This document shows, one piece after another, positions 11,583-24,375 of a DNA stretch of 64,000 nucleotides (its first letter is position 1; each line of letters begins with the position of its first letter). Source of the DNA: Chamaea fasciata (Eukaryota > Chordata > Aves > Passeriformes > Sylviidae); the NCBI GenBank assembly GCA_029207755.1, contig JARCOQ010000004.1, positions 43,888,805 through 43,952,804 of the forward strand, read 5' to 3'. A model generated the notes under the pieces. It searched no databases, was not told the DNA's origin, and saw nothing but the letters and a program-made list of their open reading frames with translations. A program made the position numbers and the translations under genes.

Positions 11583-14500
11583 ACTATGAGCTAAGAGGAA
11601 ACACTGACATGTGTTTTTGTGCAAAATGCCAACTGACTGAGTGCTTTCTCACAGCCAGCAAAAACAAACTGTTACGTGTCACAAGGTGGCTTTTTCCAGA
11701 ATGTAAGAAAGTTGCCATAAACAACTTGGAGCGAGATGAGCGTTCCTTTATTTTAACGGTTCTAGTGTGTTTTGCCATTAACCCTCCATCCCACACTGTT
11801 CTTTTGATCACCATGGCACAGTAAGACACAGTGGTGAGGCTCACAGTATGCAGTGTGTCTTCTGTGTCTCCACACAGGTCATTTTGAAGATCATTGGTTC
11901 TAAAATGGCAGTAGATGTGCTGACGGGTATCAGTGCAATGCATTACATGCTCACTGAGTGGTGGGCTGACACCCTACTAAGACCCCAGAAGTTTTGTGTG
12001 GCACTCTCTCCCCTTTGTCCTGCTGGGTATTAGAGTCATGAGTGTAGCAGTTTCATTCACCCAACTGCTCCAGCGTGAAGCCACAAGCCCCAGTGTGCTT
12101 CACCATTTGTGATAAGTGCCCCAACTAGCTTTCAGCCCAGTTTACTTTATTTGCCCCATGCACTGCCCTGTCCAAAGGGGAGGTCAACCAATACAGTAAT
12201 CCAGGCTACCTTAAACAAAAAACAGGAATTGATAGTCATATAAGATTTCTAGTAAACAGTTTGGAAGAAAAAAATTACCTGATATGGGTATCCATAAAGT
12301 AATCTCAAACTTTTAAAAACAAATAAATTACTAAATTCTTAATCCAGGCAAGGAACAAGATTCAACTGGACAAAATTGCTTTTCACTCCTTACAAAATTG
12401 CACTATTCACTGTGTTCTGGCCCTAGTTATCTTCCACAGACTATTTTGGACCTTGGTTCCACCTATTCTGAGCATACTTCAGGTATGCTGAGTAACTTGA
12501 ACACTGTTTTTGAACATTCCTCCTTGAGTCAGGAGTATCATCAACACCAGCTCAGCTCAGGTATGGCTTTGTCTAACTGGGCCTTGTACCCTCCAAAGAC
12601 ACAGTCTGTAGCCTCTCCAGGTAACTTCTTCCAATGTTGCACCACCTTTTCAGTCCTGTTGTTTTGGTTATTTTTTTCTAGTGTGCATCTTGCAAGCTGA
12701 CTTGTGGATGACTTGTGTGTATTCTAGAAATCAGATTTTTTTTCCCTTGTTTCAATACCTTTCCAAACATCTATTAGTTTGTGTCTCATACTATCAGAGC
12801 TCCTATTTCTATAGTATCTAACATAAGACTTTTTTACTGTCATATTTCAACTACAAGGACTTAGCAGGTCTTTCAACACTTAATGGCCTCCAAGAAATTT
12901 GCAGAGCTTTCACAGAATCCTACCAATGCAGAATATCATAAGGAAAACTGAAGACAAGACATACATAATGACTTATTAGGCAAAAGTATTCATGCACAAT
13001 TGAGGCTGTATTTCTTGATACACTTTTACACCTGCAAAGAAATACAGAAGAATTCCCTACTGAAGAGAAATGTGCACAAAGTACACAGAATGCTTATAAC
13101 CACTCTCCTCATTTTCTGCTTTGTCTCTTTCCAAGGAAGTTTCCTCACATTCAGGCATGCTGATACTTGCTAGATAAACTGAAAAATACTTGATGAACAG
13201 CCCCAATGACTGTACTGAAATAAACCTTGTTGATTACACAATCTCTAATGCTGTCTATTTTCAGGTAGATTGTCTTCTTCATAGTTCAACAGCAATATCC
13301 TAACCATGAACCTCTAGGCATGGGTAGCAGTTCCACTGTTTTTTATACTGACCATTCCAGTGTGTCTCATTAGGGTGTTCTACTCTTTCTTTCTTCATGT
13401 CCTTCAAGACATGATTCATAACTATTCTGATAAATTGAAGAAACTGATTGGAAAGAGAAAAAAGAAAAACAGAGCAAAATGCATAAAGGATATGTAAACA
13501 GTCATACTTAGTCAAGTGTTACAATTTGCTGCTAATATACTAGAGAACAACATCTCAGCTGACATTTAGGTCATAGTGCTTGAATATTAAACCTGAGCCA
13601 GCCTCACACAAACACTCTACCACAAAATATGACCAGTGGTACTGTGCATAGGACAGATGAAGTAATCTTTTAAACTCTTCTCTATACAGCCTTCATAAGA
13701 CTGCTGGTGTCCAGTCAGGGGAATCACACTTCAGAAAATACCTGAACAGAGGCAGTTCATAGGAAAAAAAAACAAACAATGTCCAAACCCACAATTCATA
13801 TCTTTTAATCTGAGACTAAAGATAGGATGAAAATGAGGAGAAACAAGAGACAGGTTTTCACTGCTCTTCATATTGAATAAATTAAGAAGTAATGGCTTTA
13901 GATTTCAGTAACAAGGATTCAAAACAATGTTGTGAATTAAGGACATTCCCTGGATGATAGCAAACACTGGAATTGGTGCCCTGGACACACTGATGGTATT
14001 TTAAGAACAACTTAGACAGGAGCCTTCCCAGGAGTGACACAGGAATAGCAGGTCTTAATTTTGGACAGAGAGTGAACTCAATGTGAACTTAAATCTTTTT
14101 ATTTTGCAAGGAAAGTTTTTCCTACTGTTTCATCTCTAATTTTTTATCCTTTGCTGTGTTATACATAATGTTGAAGGTCCTAATTACTGAGAACCCTGAA
14201 TCCCCTCTAAGGTTTAATGTACTCTTCAGAGCAGGAACATGTGAATTTTTGTCTATTCAGCATCATCAGTACTGCCAGCATTAAAAAGTAATCAGTAACT
14301 TTATAGTACATTACTTTCTCTTTCTCTCCCCAATCTGCGCTTCAGCAGTTAGAGAAAAACACAGTCCAGATTTTCTCACAATGTGTCTCTGTTAGAGACA
14401 GCTTGATCTTTAAATACTTGCTTTACTGTATCTCTATATATGAGCAATTATCACAGTACAGTAAAAGGTCCTTTGTGGTTTTTTTTTCTTTTTATGGAAG

Positions 14501-16629
14501 ATTTGATCATAATAAAAGCATATGGTTTTCAAGTATATCCCATTCATATCAGCAGTCGTGCATTTCCTTATTTAATATAAGGCACTCCTCCCTGAATATT
14601 ACTAAGAAACCTGGTATTCAGAGCTTTTATCACTCAGGAGTGTCCCCTCTCACTCTGGATTTGCTACACCATGTGGTTTGACAGAGTTTCACCACAGCGT
14701 TTCTTTTTCAAATTCTCCAAAAAACTCACAAGCTACAGTTCTGGTTCATTGCTTATTACTTCCACTGTCATTATCAGGTAACAGCAAACTGGAGTAAGCA
14801 CACATCTATTGGCAATCTGCCAGAAGCAAGTCTCTGATAAGAGTTAAGATATCATGATATGGAAGAAATTACTAAGCAAGGATTCATTTTTTAGTGTTGA
14901 GGCTTTAGGCATCAATTTACTTGAATGTAAGTTTCTTTTGCACTAAGTGATTAGACAGATTTATTTAAATCAGAGAGGTGAGCACACCTTGGGAGTGGAG
15001 CCAGATTAAACTACAAGAGAGACTGAGCCCCAGGACCAAGCAACTCCTTTCTAGTTCTTACATCACTGACATAAAGACAGGAATCTCTGGAAATGAACAA
15101 ACAAAACAGTCCGTGGTAACATTTATCTCCTAAACAGGTGGTTAAACCTGACAGACTGAAAATCTAAGCACTCAAAAGAAAGCAGATTTTATTTAGTCAA
15201 ATATCTAAAAGTCAGCTTCTCACCTACTAAAACCAGCACTTCTGCTGAACTGTGTATAGCCACACAGGAATTATTCAATTATTCACAAGTCTGCCTCAAA
15301 ATTAGGACTAAATTAGCAAATACATTTTTAATGCAATGGAAAGCCTCCAAAAACAAGATGAGGGGTGGGAGTCACTTTTCCTAGTGATTCCAATCCTCCT
15401 GTGCATGCTTTTTTAGTGCATACTTACACAAGAACAATCCCCAGGGAACCTAAAACCTCACACAAGTTGCTGCACCCAAGAAAAGGGCCTGAATAGACAA
15501 ATGATGCCTCCCCCAGCCCTCTCAGTTCCAGCTCTATTCATAGTCCAGGCAGCTGAAATGGCTCCTATTCCGTTATGGTTGGATAAATGAGACACAGTTG
15601 TATTGTCACAGGTTGTATCTGGTGTAAGGGGGCTGGGAGAGGCTCTGCAAAGCAGTACCAAGTGCATTCAGGTGCTCGACAGGGAAGAATAGCAGCAATC
15701 AGTGTTCCACAGGTAGAGGGCCTAAGAGGCTGAATAATCACTCTTATATTAAAATTAAATCTGACTTCTTTTCCACATGTGCTTTGAATTTTATGTTAAA
15801 TACTACATGAACATTAATTAATGGTGTCTCCCAGAAATACAGCCATCTTAAATGTCTTCCTTTTTATGCATCTTAGCACATAGTCTTTAAATTTTTCTGT
15901 ACTGGAGCCAATTAAACCCACACAGTCTAAAAAAAGTCATACAGCAATCTCACTTTCTTGCAGGATCTGGTGCCCAAGCAACTATGGCAGTCTTGAGCCA
16001 TTTCACCATTAACACCTCTTTCTTATCACTGATTTCCTGAAAGTATTGCAACAATACCTAATCCTTATTTCTTGCACCTCATAAAGACCAAGTATTCAAA
16101 GGTGATTAATTTGCTTCATACATTTTTCAATCTGAAATGTACATTAGTATCTATCTTTTACACAAATATTCACTAAAAGAAATCACTCTACTGTGCATAT
16201 TCTCCCTTCAGCTAATGTGAATATTCAGCTGTTAGGAAGTTATTCTATTATTAATTTTATTAAAACATGAAAATAGACCTTTGTCTAGACATGTTACTTT
16301 GAACTCTCATCCCAGGATTTTCTCCTTTGATTGTGTACTTACAACCACAGAGTCCATTTTAGCTTTATGAAAACATATAGTACACCAAGCTGAAACCTAA
16401 CTGGGTTACTAACCACGTAGTAAAAACATTTTTCATAAGTATGTTGACAGTTTGCACCTGCCACGCAAGATAGCTTGTGGCAAATGCCACATTAAAACTA
16501 ACCTTCCTGAGGGCACTCAACTTGCCCCACCGCTCTGCCAGCACAGACCCAAGGAAGGCAGGGGCAAGCCAGCCTGCTGGGTTTTTGCACAGTATTGGGT
16601 CTTTTTGTCAGAGTTAGTAGAAATGAGAC

Positions 16630-17840
16630 AAGGACAAGGCCCATTTGGAATTAGATCTAGACAAGGATGTCAATAACAACAAGAATGTCTCTAAATACAT
16701 CAGTAACAAAAGGAAAACTAAGAAGACGCAGAGAAGGCAGAGTTACTGAATGCCACCTTTCTATTGGTCTTCATTGGAAAGACCAGCCCTCAGGAATCTC
16801 TGACTCAGGAGACTAGGGTAAAGGAACATCAGAAGCCAGACTCTTCCTTGGTCAGGGAGGACTGGATTAGAGTACACCTAGGCAAATTCAACATACACAA
16901 GTCCATGAGCCCTGGCAGGATGCATGTAGGAGTGCTGAGACAGCTGATGGACATCATAGCTGTGCTCCTTACAATCATCTTTGAAAGGTCACAGAGATCA
17001 GGACTAGTGCCTGAGGGCTGAAGAAAGCAAATGTCACCCCAGTCTTCAAACAGGGCAAGAAGGAAGATGCAAGGAACTATCAGCCAGTCAGCCTCACCTC
17101 AGTCCTTTGAAAGGTGACTGAGCACCTCATTCTGAAGGCCTTCTCTATCCACAGGGAGGACAAGAAGGTGATCAGGAGCAGTCAGCAAAGATTCACTAAA
17201 GGCAAATCATGCTTGACCAACCTGATTACCTTCCACAATAAAACAACTACCTGGATGGATGAGGGGAGAGCAGCAGATTGTCTGCCTTGACTTCAAGGCT
17301 TTCAGTACTGTCTCTAACAATGTCCTCACAGGCAAACTCAGGAAGAGCGGACTGGATGAGTGGACAGGGAGGTGGATTGAGAAATGGCTGAACAGCAGAT
17401 CCCAGAGACCATAATCAGTGGCACAGGCTCTAGTTGGAGGCCTGTCCATGGTGATGCCTCCCAAGGTTCAGTAGTGGGCCCAGTCTTGTTTAACTTACCC
17501 ATCAATGACTTTGGTGAAGGGGCAGAGGCCTCCTCAGCAATTTCACTGACAACACAAAGCTGGGAGGAGTGGCTGATACCCCAGAGGGCTGTGCAGCCCT
17601 TCAGAAGGACCTCGACAGGCTGGAGAGATGGGCAGAGAGGAATCTTCTGACCTTCAGCAAAGGCAAATGCAGGGTCCTACACCTGGAGAGGAACAACCCC
17701 AGGCACCAGCACAGGCTGGGGGTGACCTGCTGGGAAGCACCTCAGTGGAGAAGGACCGGGGAGTCGTGGGGGACAACAGGCTGTCCATAAGACAGCAGTG
17801 TGTCCTTGCAGCCAAGGACGCCGATGGTGTCCTGGACTGC
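16630..17840 (+). mobile_element. CR1 LINE, 5' part of interrupted ORF2 copy
   Basis: Translation in shifting frames shows CR1 reverse transcriptase motifs in order. These are a KYISNKRKT stretch, HLGKFNIHKSM, an NVTPVFK-like region, YQPVSLTS, and SSQQRFTKGKSCLTNL. Then come the F.A F.TV catalytic block (degraded), GDASQGSVVGPVLFN and VADTPEGCAALQKDLDRLE. Many frameshifts and stops make it a dead copy, truncated at its 5' end. It stops abruptly inside ORF2 at 17840, where the ERVL LTR begins, and resumes at 24371. CR1 is the dominant LINE of birds and other sauropsids. The exact 5' boundary is uncertain by tens of bases. Confidence 0.9.
17836..17840 (+). repeat. Target site duplication of ERVL (left)
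   Basis: ACTGC precedes the 5' LTR; GCTGC (24371-24375) follows the 3' LTR. One mismatch in five is consistent with later mutation. Confidence 0.7.
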
Positions 17841-18535
17841 TGTCGTGGGTTTTGTAAAGAACATGTTATTCTATTCCATCTGGGTAGAGCAAAATTGCTT
17901 ATCTTTGCCCAAATGGGTCAGTGTCGCTTATCAGATGGTGGAGTGCTACTTATCTCTCTTCATTGTTTCACTACTCCCAAGGGGATATCTTCTGCTAATG
18001 GACCATTAAGAGCTCATCAATGACATGACAGATTACATCGTACTATTGTAAGATGCTCCACACAGGGAGGAGGAGCCAAACCATCTTAACCTAGATTAAA
18101 AGGAGCCACAGTCCCACTAGGTATCCAGTTTTCCACCGGATCCCTGGAGGAAGACCAGACCCATCTCACCATTACTGGACCCTTTTTCTTCAACGGGACC
18201 ATCTCTACTCCAACAGAACCACATCTGCCACTCCAGGAGGGCTTACTTTGCACTGCTTCCAACACCCTGACCAACAGGGTGTCAGGTTGTATTTCTGACT
18301 CTGTCAGGGTTCTCTAGGATTTCTTGTTTGTTTGTTTGCTTGCTTATTCTTCTGTACTACAACATCTGTATTTTTATATCCCTAGTAAAGAACTGCTATA
18401 CCTATTCCCAAAATATTTACCTGACAGCCTTTTAATTGCAAATTTATGATAATTTGGAAAAGGGGGGGAGGGGCTTACATTTTAAGGGAGACTCCAACCC
18501 TTCCTGGCAGATACCTGTCTACCTAAACCAAGACA
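17841..18535 (+). repeat. ERVL 5' LTR
   Basis: It starts TGTCGTGGGTTTTG and ends CCAAGACA; the right LTR starts TGTTGTGGG. It contains a GTTTGTTTGTTTGC stretch, a TTTTATATCC AT-rich box and a G-run near its 3' end. A 62-codon minus-strand ORF is present in both LTRs but has no support as a gene. Confidence 0.92.
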
Positions 18536-18540
18536 GATTT

Positions 18541-18558
18541 CGGTGCCCAACATGGGGC
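18541..18558 (+). other. ERVL primer-binding site, lysine-tRNA-like
   Basis: CGGTGCCCAACATGGGGC, five bases after the LTR, differs at three positions from the classical lysine tRNA primer-binding sequence. ERVL was named for a leucine tRNA, so the assignment is tentative. Confidence 0.6.
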
Positions 18559-18640
18559 TGGAGGGCATTGAGAGGAAATAGGAATAGCAGCTCTTTGGTG
18601 ACCTAAGTTCTTGTGTATAGAAGCCTTGTTGGACAGCATC

Positions 18641-20430
18641 ATGCGGTCCAGTTTTCCCAAGTTTGGGTGGCACGTGGTTGTGGCTGTATTTCTACCATTA
18701 ACAAGTTCTTATCTAAATATCGGCCCCATAACTAAAGCTACTGTGACTATCACTCAGTTTATTTTATGGCTTAATAAGGTGAGAAACTCATGGATTTTTA
18801 ATTTCCTCTGGAAGGCAGGCACATGGATTCAGGGCTATCACATACTAACTGTGTGTTTTTGGAGTTACTTTAACAATGGTACCTACTGTGGGGAAATGAC
18901 ACTGGGGGAGTTTTTTTCCCAACCCTTTACCCACCTCTTTGGGTCTACCCCACCAGTTTTTGAAGGGTTTAAATCCTCTCTGAATGCTAATGATATCATA
19001 CAATGGCTGGTGCTGCTTAGAGGCGTATTCTATTTAGCATTCAGAGATAAGAGAAGATTGACCTGGAAAACCACCCTGATACCTACCCCACAGAATAGGG
19101 ATGATACCCCAGAGCCTGACTCTGCCCCACAGCCTGCCTCAGAAAGGACCCACCTGGATTGGGTTGAGGTTCTGGTAAAAGAGATGCAGGAGATGGGCCA
19201 GATGCTGAGGGAGTACATTTCCCCAGCTCATGAAAAACCCTCCCCCTGCCCCGAGAAGGCAGAGACTGATGGTGCAGCAGTGGAACCCACAAACGTTACA
19301 ACTGTCCAGGTTCCAGCTGAACCACAAGGGCAGCCACAGCCAGCAGCAGTCGCCCCTGTGGAAACAAGGAAGTCTAAAGTGAAATTGGCAGATCCTGGTA
19401 TTAAGGATAAGAAAGGAGGGCCCTCACAACCCACAAAGGAGTCACAGGTTAAGATCATCACTGAGTCCCTGTCGTATGAAAATCTACGTAATCAGCAAAA
19501 AGATACTGTACGACGAGGATGTGAGGCTTATACAGCCTGGCTACTTCGAGTCTGGGACCTTATGGGTACAGGCGTACAACTGGATAGTGCTGAAGCAAAG
19601 AATTTGAGACCCTTGACCCAGGACTCAGCTATAAATCAAGTATTTGTAAGGGAGCAAAGGCCCCTTTCCCTTTGGGAATGACTTCTAATGAGTGTGAGAA
19701 AGAGATTTGTCCACAGAGACAGAATGCAAGAGCACAACAATAGAATGCGCTGGAAGACCCTTGAAGAAGGAATCCAACAATTGAGAGAAGTGGCAGTATT
19801 GAAAGTACTTTTTGGGAGGACCAGACAGCATGATAATGACCCCGACACGGTTAGATGCACAGGGCACATGTTGTGGAATCTGGCAACTCATGGACCATCT
19901 CAATACGCCACATTCATCGCAACAATTAATGCCGAGGATAACCGAGAGACAGTGGGTTCTGCTGCCAACAAGCTCAGAAATTATGAAAGTATGATCAGAG
20001 GCCCAATGCAGGCTCATGCCTCTGCGGTGGTGAAGGAACTCAAAGAGAAGATGAGGGAAATAAGAAAAGAGACGAGAAGGAACAGTTCCCATGTAGCACC
20101 GGTGCGAGTCAACAGGCCCCAGAATCAGAGCCCAACATCCCCCAGCGAGAGAGAGAGGGTACACCCCTCGAGTTGACCTGTGGTTTTATCTGCGGGACCA
20201 TGGGGAGGACATGGGAGTGTGGCATAGGAAACCTACTTCTGTCCTGGCAGCACAAGTACATGAGCTCAAGGAGAGAAACACTAACAGAGGGAGTTCCACT
20301 AGAATGAAAGTAGCCTCAGCCTCCCATGAGCAAGCTGCCAGGTATTACGGAGGTGAGACTGCTGTGTCGGATTCCCTCGAAGGAACCTCTACCACGTATG
20401 TCCAAAAAGAGACTAATAACCAGTGCTAGA
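18641..20430 (+). pseudogene. gag: ERVL gag, broken
   Basis: From the ATG at 18641 the frame is open to a TGA at 19679-19681. It then continues in the same frame to a stop at 20174-20176. Homologous gag-like sequence (DLWFYLRDHG.., KPTSVLAAQVHELKE) continues in another frame to a TAG at 20427. One nonsense codon and one frameshift therefore disrupt it. Seen: an N-terminal hydrophobic region (about residues 6-70 after the ATG), a Pro/Glu-rich middle, and a basic capsid-like part (EDNRETVGSAANKLRNYE). I see no CCHC zinc knuckle. Gag would form the particle core; here it is a relic. Confidence 0.82.
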
Positions 20431-23400
20431 GGGGTCCTGCCTCTAGCCAGGAAGAGGCACAGGAAAATCAGGTTTTTTGGACTGTGTGGATTCAATGGCC
20501 TGGCACATCAGAGCCACAAAAATATGAAGCTTTGGTAGATACTAGGTCGCAGTGTACTCTAATGCCATCAGGACATGTGGGGGCAGAACCGATTTCCATT
20601 GCCAGGGTGACGAGGGGATCACAGGAATTGACTCTGGTTGAAGCCGAGGTGAGCCTGACCGGGAAGGAGTGGCAGAAACTTCTGATTGCGACCGGCCCAG
20701 AGGCTCCGTGTATACTGGGCATAGACTTCCTCAAGAATGGCTATTATAAAGACTCTAAGGGACTCAGATGGGCTTTTGGAATAGCTGCTGTAGAGACAGA
20801 GAACATTAAGCAGTTGAACACCTTGCTGGGACTATCAGAGAACCCATCTGCAGTGGGACTCCTGAAGGTAGAAGAACAACGAGTACCTGTTGCCACCTCA
20901 ACGGTGCACTGCCAGCAGTATCGGACCAATCGAGATGCTGTGATCCCCATCCACAAGATGATCCGTGAGCTGGAGAGTCAAGGGGTGGTCAGCAAAACCC
21001 ACTCACCCTTCAACAGCCCCATCTGGCCTGTGCGCAAGGCTGACTTAGAATGGAGATTGACTGTGGACTATCGTGCATTGAAAGAAGCAACTCCACCACT
21101 GAGCGCTGCTGTGCCGGACATGCTGGGACTCCAGTACAAGCTGGAGTCCAAGGCAGCGAGGTGGTATGCCACTATTGACATTGCCAATGCATTTTTCTCC
21201 ATTCCTCTGGCTGCAGAATGCAGGCCTCAGGTTGCTTTCACCTGGAGGGGTGTGCAGTACACTTGGAACTGGCTGCCCCAGGGGTGGAAATATATCCCCA
21301 CCATCTGCCATGGGCTGATCCTGGCTGCACTGGAGAAAGGTGAGGCTCCGGAACATCTACAGTACATAGATGACATCATTTTGTAGAAGAATACTGCAAC
21401 TGAAGTGTTTGAGAAAAGAAAAAAGATCATCCAAATTCTCCTGGAAGCCGGTTTCGCCGTCAAGAAGAATAAAGTCAAAGGACCTGCTCAAGAGATCCAG
21501 TTCCTAGGAGTAAAGTGGAAGGATGAATGGTGACAAATTCCCACCGAGGTCATCAACAAGATCACAGCAATGTCTCCACCGACCAGCAAGAAGGAAACAC
21601 AAGCTTTCCTAGGTGCCATAGGTTTTTGGAGAATGCACATTCCAGAGTACAGCCAGATTGTGAGCCCTCTCTACCTGGTTAGCCGCAAGAAGAATGATTT
21701 CCACTGGGGCCCTGAACAACAACAAGCCTTTGTTCAGAACAAGCAAGAGATTGCTCACGCAGTAGCCCTTGGCCCAGTCAGGACACGACCAGATGTGAAG
21801 AACGTGCTTTACTCCGCAGCCAGGAACAACAGTTTTTCCTGGAGCCTTTGGCAAAAAGTGCCTAGAGAGACCCAAAGTCGACCACTGGGATCCTGGAGCA
21901 GAAGTTACAGAGAGTCTGAAGCCAACTACACTCCCACAGAGAAGAAAATCTTAGCTGCCTATGAGAGTTCAAACTGCCTCAGAGGGAATTGGCACAGAAA
22001 CACAACTCCTCCTGGCACCCCGACTACCAGTACTGAGGTAGATGTTTAAAGAAAAAGTTCCCTCCACCCACCATGTCACCGGGGCCACATGGAGCAAATG
22101 CATTGCCTTTATCACACAGTATGCCCACACTGGAAACCCAAATCGTCCTGAGATTTTAGAAGTAATTACCAACTGGCCAGAAGGTGAAAGCTTTAGTCTC
22201 ACAGATGAAGAGGAGCAAGAACAAGTGACAAGGGCTGAAGAAGCTCCTCCGTACAACCAACTGCCAGCAGAAGAAACACGCTACACTCTTTTCACTGACA
22301 GTTCCTGTCGCATCAGAAAGAAGAACCGCAAGTAGAAAGCAGCCGTATAGAGCCCCACACGACAGGTCGCACAAGCCACGGAAAGAGAAAGTGGATCGAG
22401 TCAACTTGCTGAACTCAAAGCTGTTCAATTGGCCTTGGACATTACTGAAAGAAAAAAGTAGCCAAAGCTCTACCTCTACACTAATTCGTGGATGGTAGCC
22501 AATGCTCTGCGGGGCTGGCTGGAAAAGTATAAAAAGGCGAACTGGCAGCATAGGAAAAAACCAGTCTGGGCTGCTGATGAATAGAAAGACATTGCCACTC
22601 AAGTAGAGAAGCTGCCTGTAAAAGTCCACCATGTAGATGCCCATGTCCCCAAGAGTCAAGCTAATGAAGAGCACCAAAACAACGAGCAAGTAGATCAGAC
22701 TGCAAAGATAGAGGTGTCAAAGATAGATTTAAATTGGCAACACATAAAAGAGTTGTTCCTAGCTCGATAGGCCCATGATGCCTCAGGTCATCAGAGCAGA
22801 GATGCCACCTGTAGGTGGGCACAAAACTGAGGAGTGGATTTAACCATGGATAGTGTTTCTCAAGTCATCGATGACTGTGAGACGTGTGCTGCAATCAAGC
22901 AAGCCAAGCGGGTGAAGCCCTTATGGTATGGTGGGCAGTGGTCCAAATATAAATATGGGGAAGCCTGGCAGATTGACTACATCACCCTTCCCCAAACCCA
23001 GCAGGGCAAGCGCTATGTGCTAACCATAGTGGAAGCCACCACTGGATGGTTAGGGACCTACTCTGTGCCTCACACTACTGCCCGGAACACCATCCTGGGC
23101 TTGAAAAAACAAGTCCTGTGGAGACATAGCACCCCTGAGAGAATCGAGTCAGACAATGGGACCCATTTCAAGAACAGCCTTATCAACACCTGGGCTAGAT
23201 AACATGGCATTGAATAGATATATCACATTCCTTATCATGCACCGGCTGCCAGGAAAGTTGAACGGTGCAATAGATTACTAAAGACTGCCCTAAAAGCACT
23301 TGGTGGGGGAACCTTCAAAAATTGGAAAATAAACTTAGCAAAGGCCACATGAATGGTCAACACTCAAAGATCCGTCAATCGAGCTGGTCCTGCCCAGTCT

Positions 23401-23616
23401 GAACCCTTGCACACAGTGGATAGAAATAAAGTCCCTGTGGCACACATGAAAGGTATTTTAAGAAAAACTGTTTGAATTAACCTCACCTCAGGCAAAGGTG
23501 AACCCATTCGTGAGATTGTTTTTGCTCAAAGACCTAGTTACACTTGGTGAGTAATGCAAAAAAATGAGAAAACCAGTTGTGTACCACAAGAAAACCTAAT
23601 CCTAAGTGAGAATTGA
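20430..23616 (+). pseudogene. pol: ERVL pro-pol (protease, RT, RNase H, integrase), broken
   Basis: The protease active-site motif reads VDTRS, with Arg replacing the usual Gly. RT follows with VDYRAL, DIANAFFSIPL, LPQGW and YIDDI. A TAG directly follows the YIDD box (21384-21386) and a TGA lies near 21531. A frameshift near 22000-22050 moves to another frame for RNase H (FTDSSCRI; its usual Gly is replaced by Ser). The integrase zinc region (H..H..CETC) and catalytic core follow, with WQIDY, ESDNGTHF and a KVER Glu, all in one frame but crossed by further stops (22332, 23200, 23216, 23350). Pol ends at 23616 with no env after it. Class is inferred from motif spelling and gene order. Confidence 0.88.
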
Positions 23617-23659
23617 GTGTAAAGGTTCATTGTGTTAAGTATGATGCAGATGGTAATAA

Positions 23660-23675
23660 AATAAGGGGTGGATAA
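23660..23675 (+). other. ERVL polypurine tract
   Basis: AATAAGGGGTGGATAA directly precedes the 3' LTR, where plus-strand priming would occur. Confidence 0.65.
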
Positions 23676-24370
23676 TGTTGTGGGTTTTGTAAAGAACACG
23701 TTATTCTATTCCATCTGGGTAGAGCAAAATTGCTTATCTTTGCCCAAATGGGTCAGTGTCGCTTATCAGATGGTGGAGTGCTACTTATCTCTCTTCATTG
23801 TTTCACTACTCCCAAGGGGATGTCTTCTGCTAATGGACCATTAAGAGCTCATCAATGACATGACAGATTACATCGTACTATTGTAAGATGCTCCACACAG
23901 GGAGGAGGAGCCAAACCATCTTAACCTAGATTAAAAGGAGCCACAGTCCCACTAGGTATCCAGTTTTCCACCGGATCCCTGGAGGAAGACCAGACCCATC
24001 TCACCATTACTGGACCCTTTTTCTTCAACGGGACCATCTCTACTCCAACAGAACCACATCTGCCACTCCAGGAGGGCTTACTTTGCACTGCTTCCAACAC
24101 CCTGACCAACAGGGTGTCAGGTTGTATTTCTGACTCTGTCTGAGTTTTCTAAGATTTCTTGTTTGTTTGTTTGCTTGCTTATTCTTCTGTACTACAACAT
24201 CTGTATTTTTATATCCCTAGTAAAGAACTGCTACACCTATTCCCAAAATCTTTGCCTGACAGTCTTTTAATAGCAAATGCATAAGAATTTGGAAAAGGGG
24301 GGGAGGGGCTTGCATTTCAAGGGAGACTTCAACCCTCCCTGGCAGATACCTGTTTATCTAAACCAAGACA
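23676..24370 (+). repeat. ERVL 3' LTR
   Basis: This is the same length as the 5' LTR and about 97% identical by eye, with most differences clustered in its last 200 bases. It begins right after the purine-rich tract and ends CCAAGACA at the CR1 resumption. Confidence 0.92.
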
Positions 24371-24375
24371 GCTGC
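24371..24375 (+). repeat. Target site duplication of ERVL (right)
   Basis: GCTGC pairs with ACTGC at 17836-17840. Removing one copy and the provirus restores continuous CR1 coding homology. Confidence 0.7.

Larger units (their letters stand above)
9371..16629. other. No supported gene; AT-rich DNA with simple repeats
   Basis: It contains (AAAAC)n at 9779-9809 and a G/T-rich tract at 11482-11582. ORFs up to 119 codons (11584-11943, minus) overlap low-complexity sequence or each other and have no recognisable domains. If the candidate exon is used, this is intronic. Confidence 0.55.
17841..24370 (+). mobile_element. ERVL-type (class III) endogenous retrovirus, env-less provirus
   Basis: This is a complete LTR-gag-pol-LTR element, 6530 bp, inserted into a CR1 copy. 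Two 695-bp LTRs flank it, with a 5-bp duplication (ACTGC / GCTGC, one mismatch) as typical of ERVL. A primer-binding site follows the left LTR and a purine-rich tract precedes the right LTR. Pol contains a YIDD reverse transcriptase box and spuma/ERVL-like order. Pol ends 59 bases before the right LTR, leaving no room for env, as in the ERVL group. All genes carry stops and frameshifts, so it is inactive. Hand count gives about 22 differences between the LTRs (about 3%). Confidence 0.92.

Noticed and set aside
11504..11943. Overlapping ORFs of 106 and 119 codons on opposite strands
   Set aside because: They begin in or run through the G/T-rich tract and oppose each other. No family resemblance.
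18086..18274. 62-codon minus-strand ORF, present identically at 23921-24109
   Set aside because: It is repeated only because both positions lie in the ERVL LTRs. There is no start context, domain or other support.
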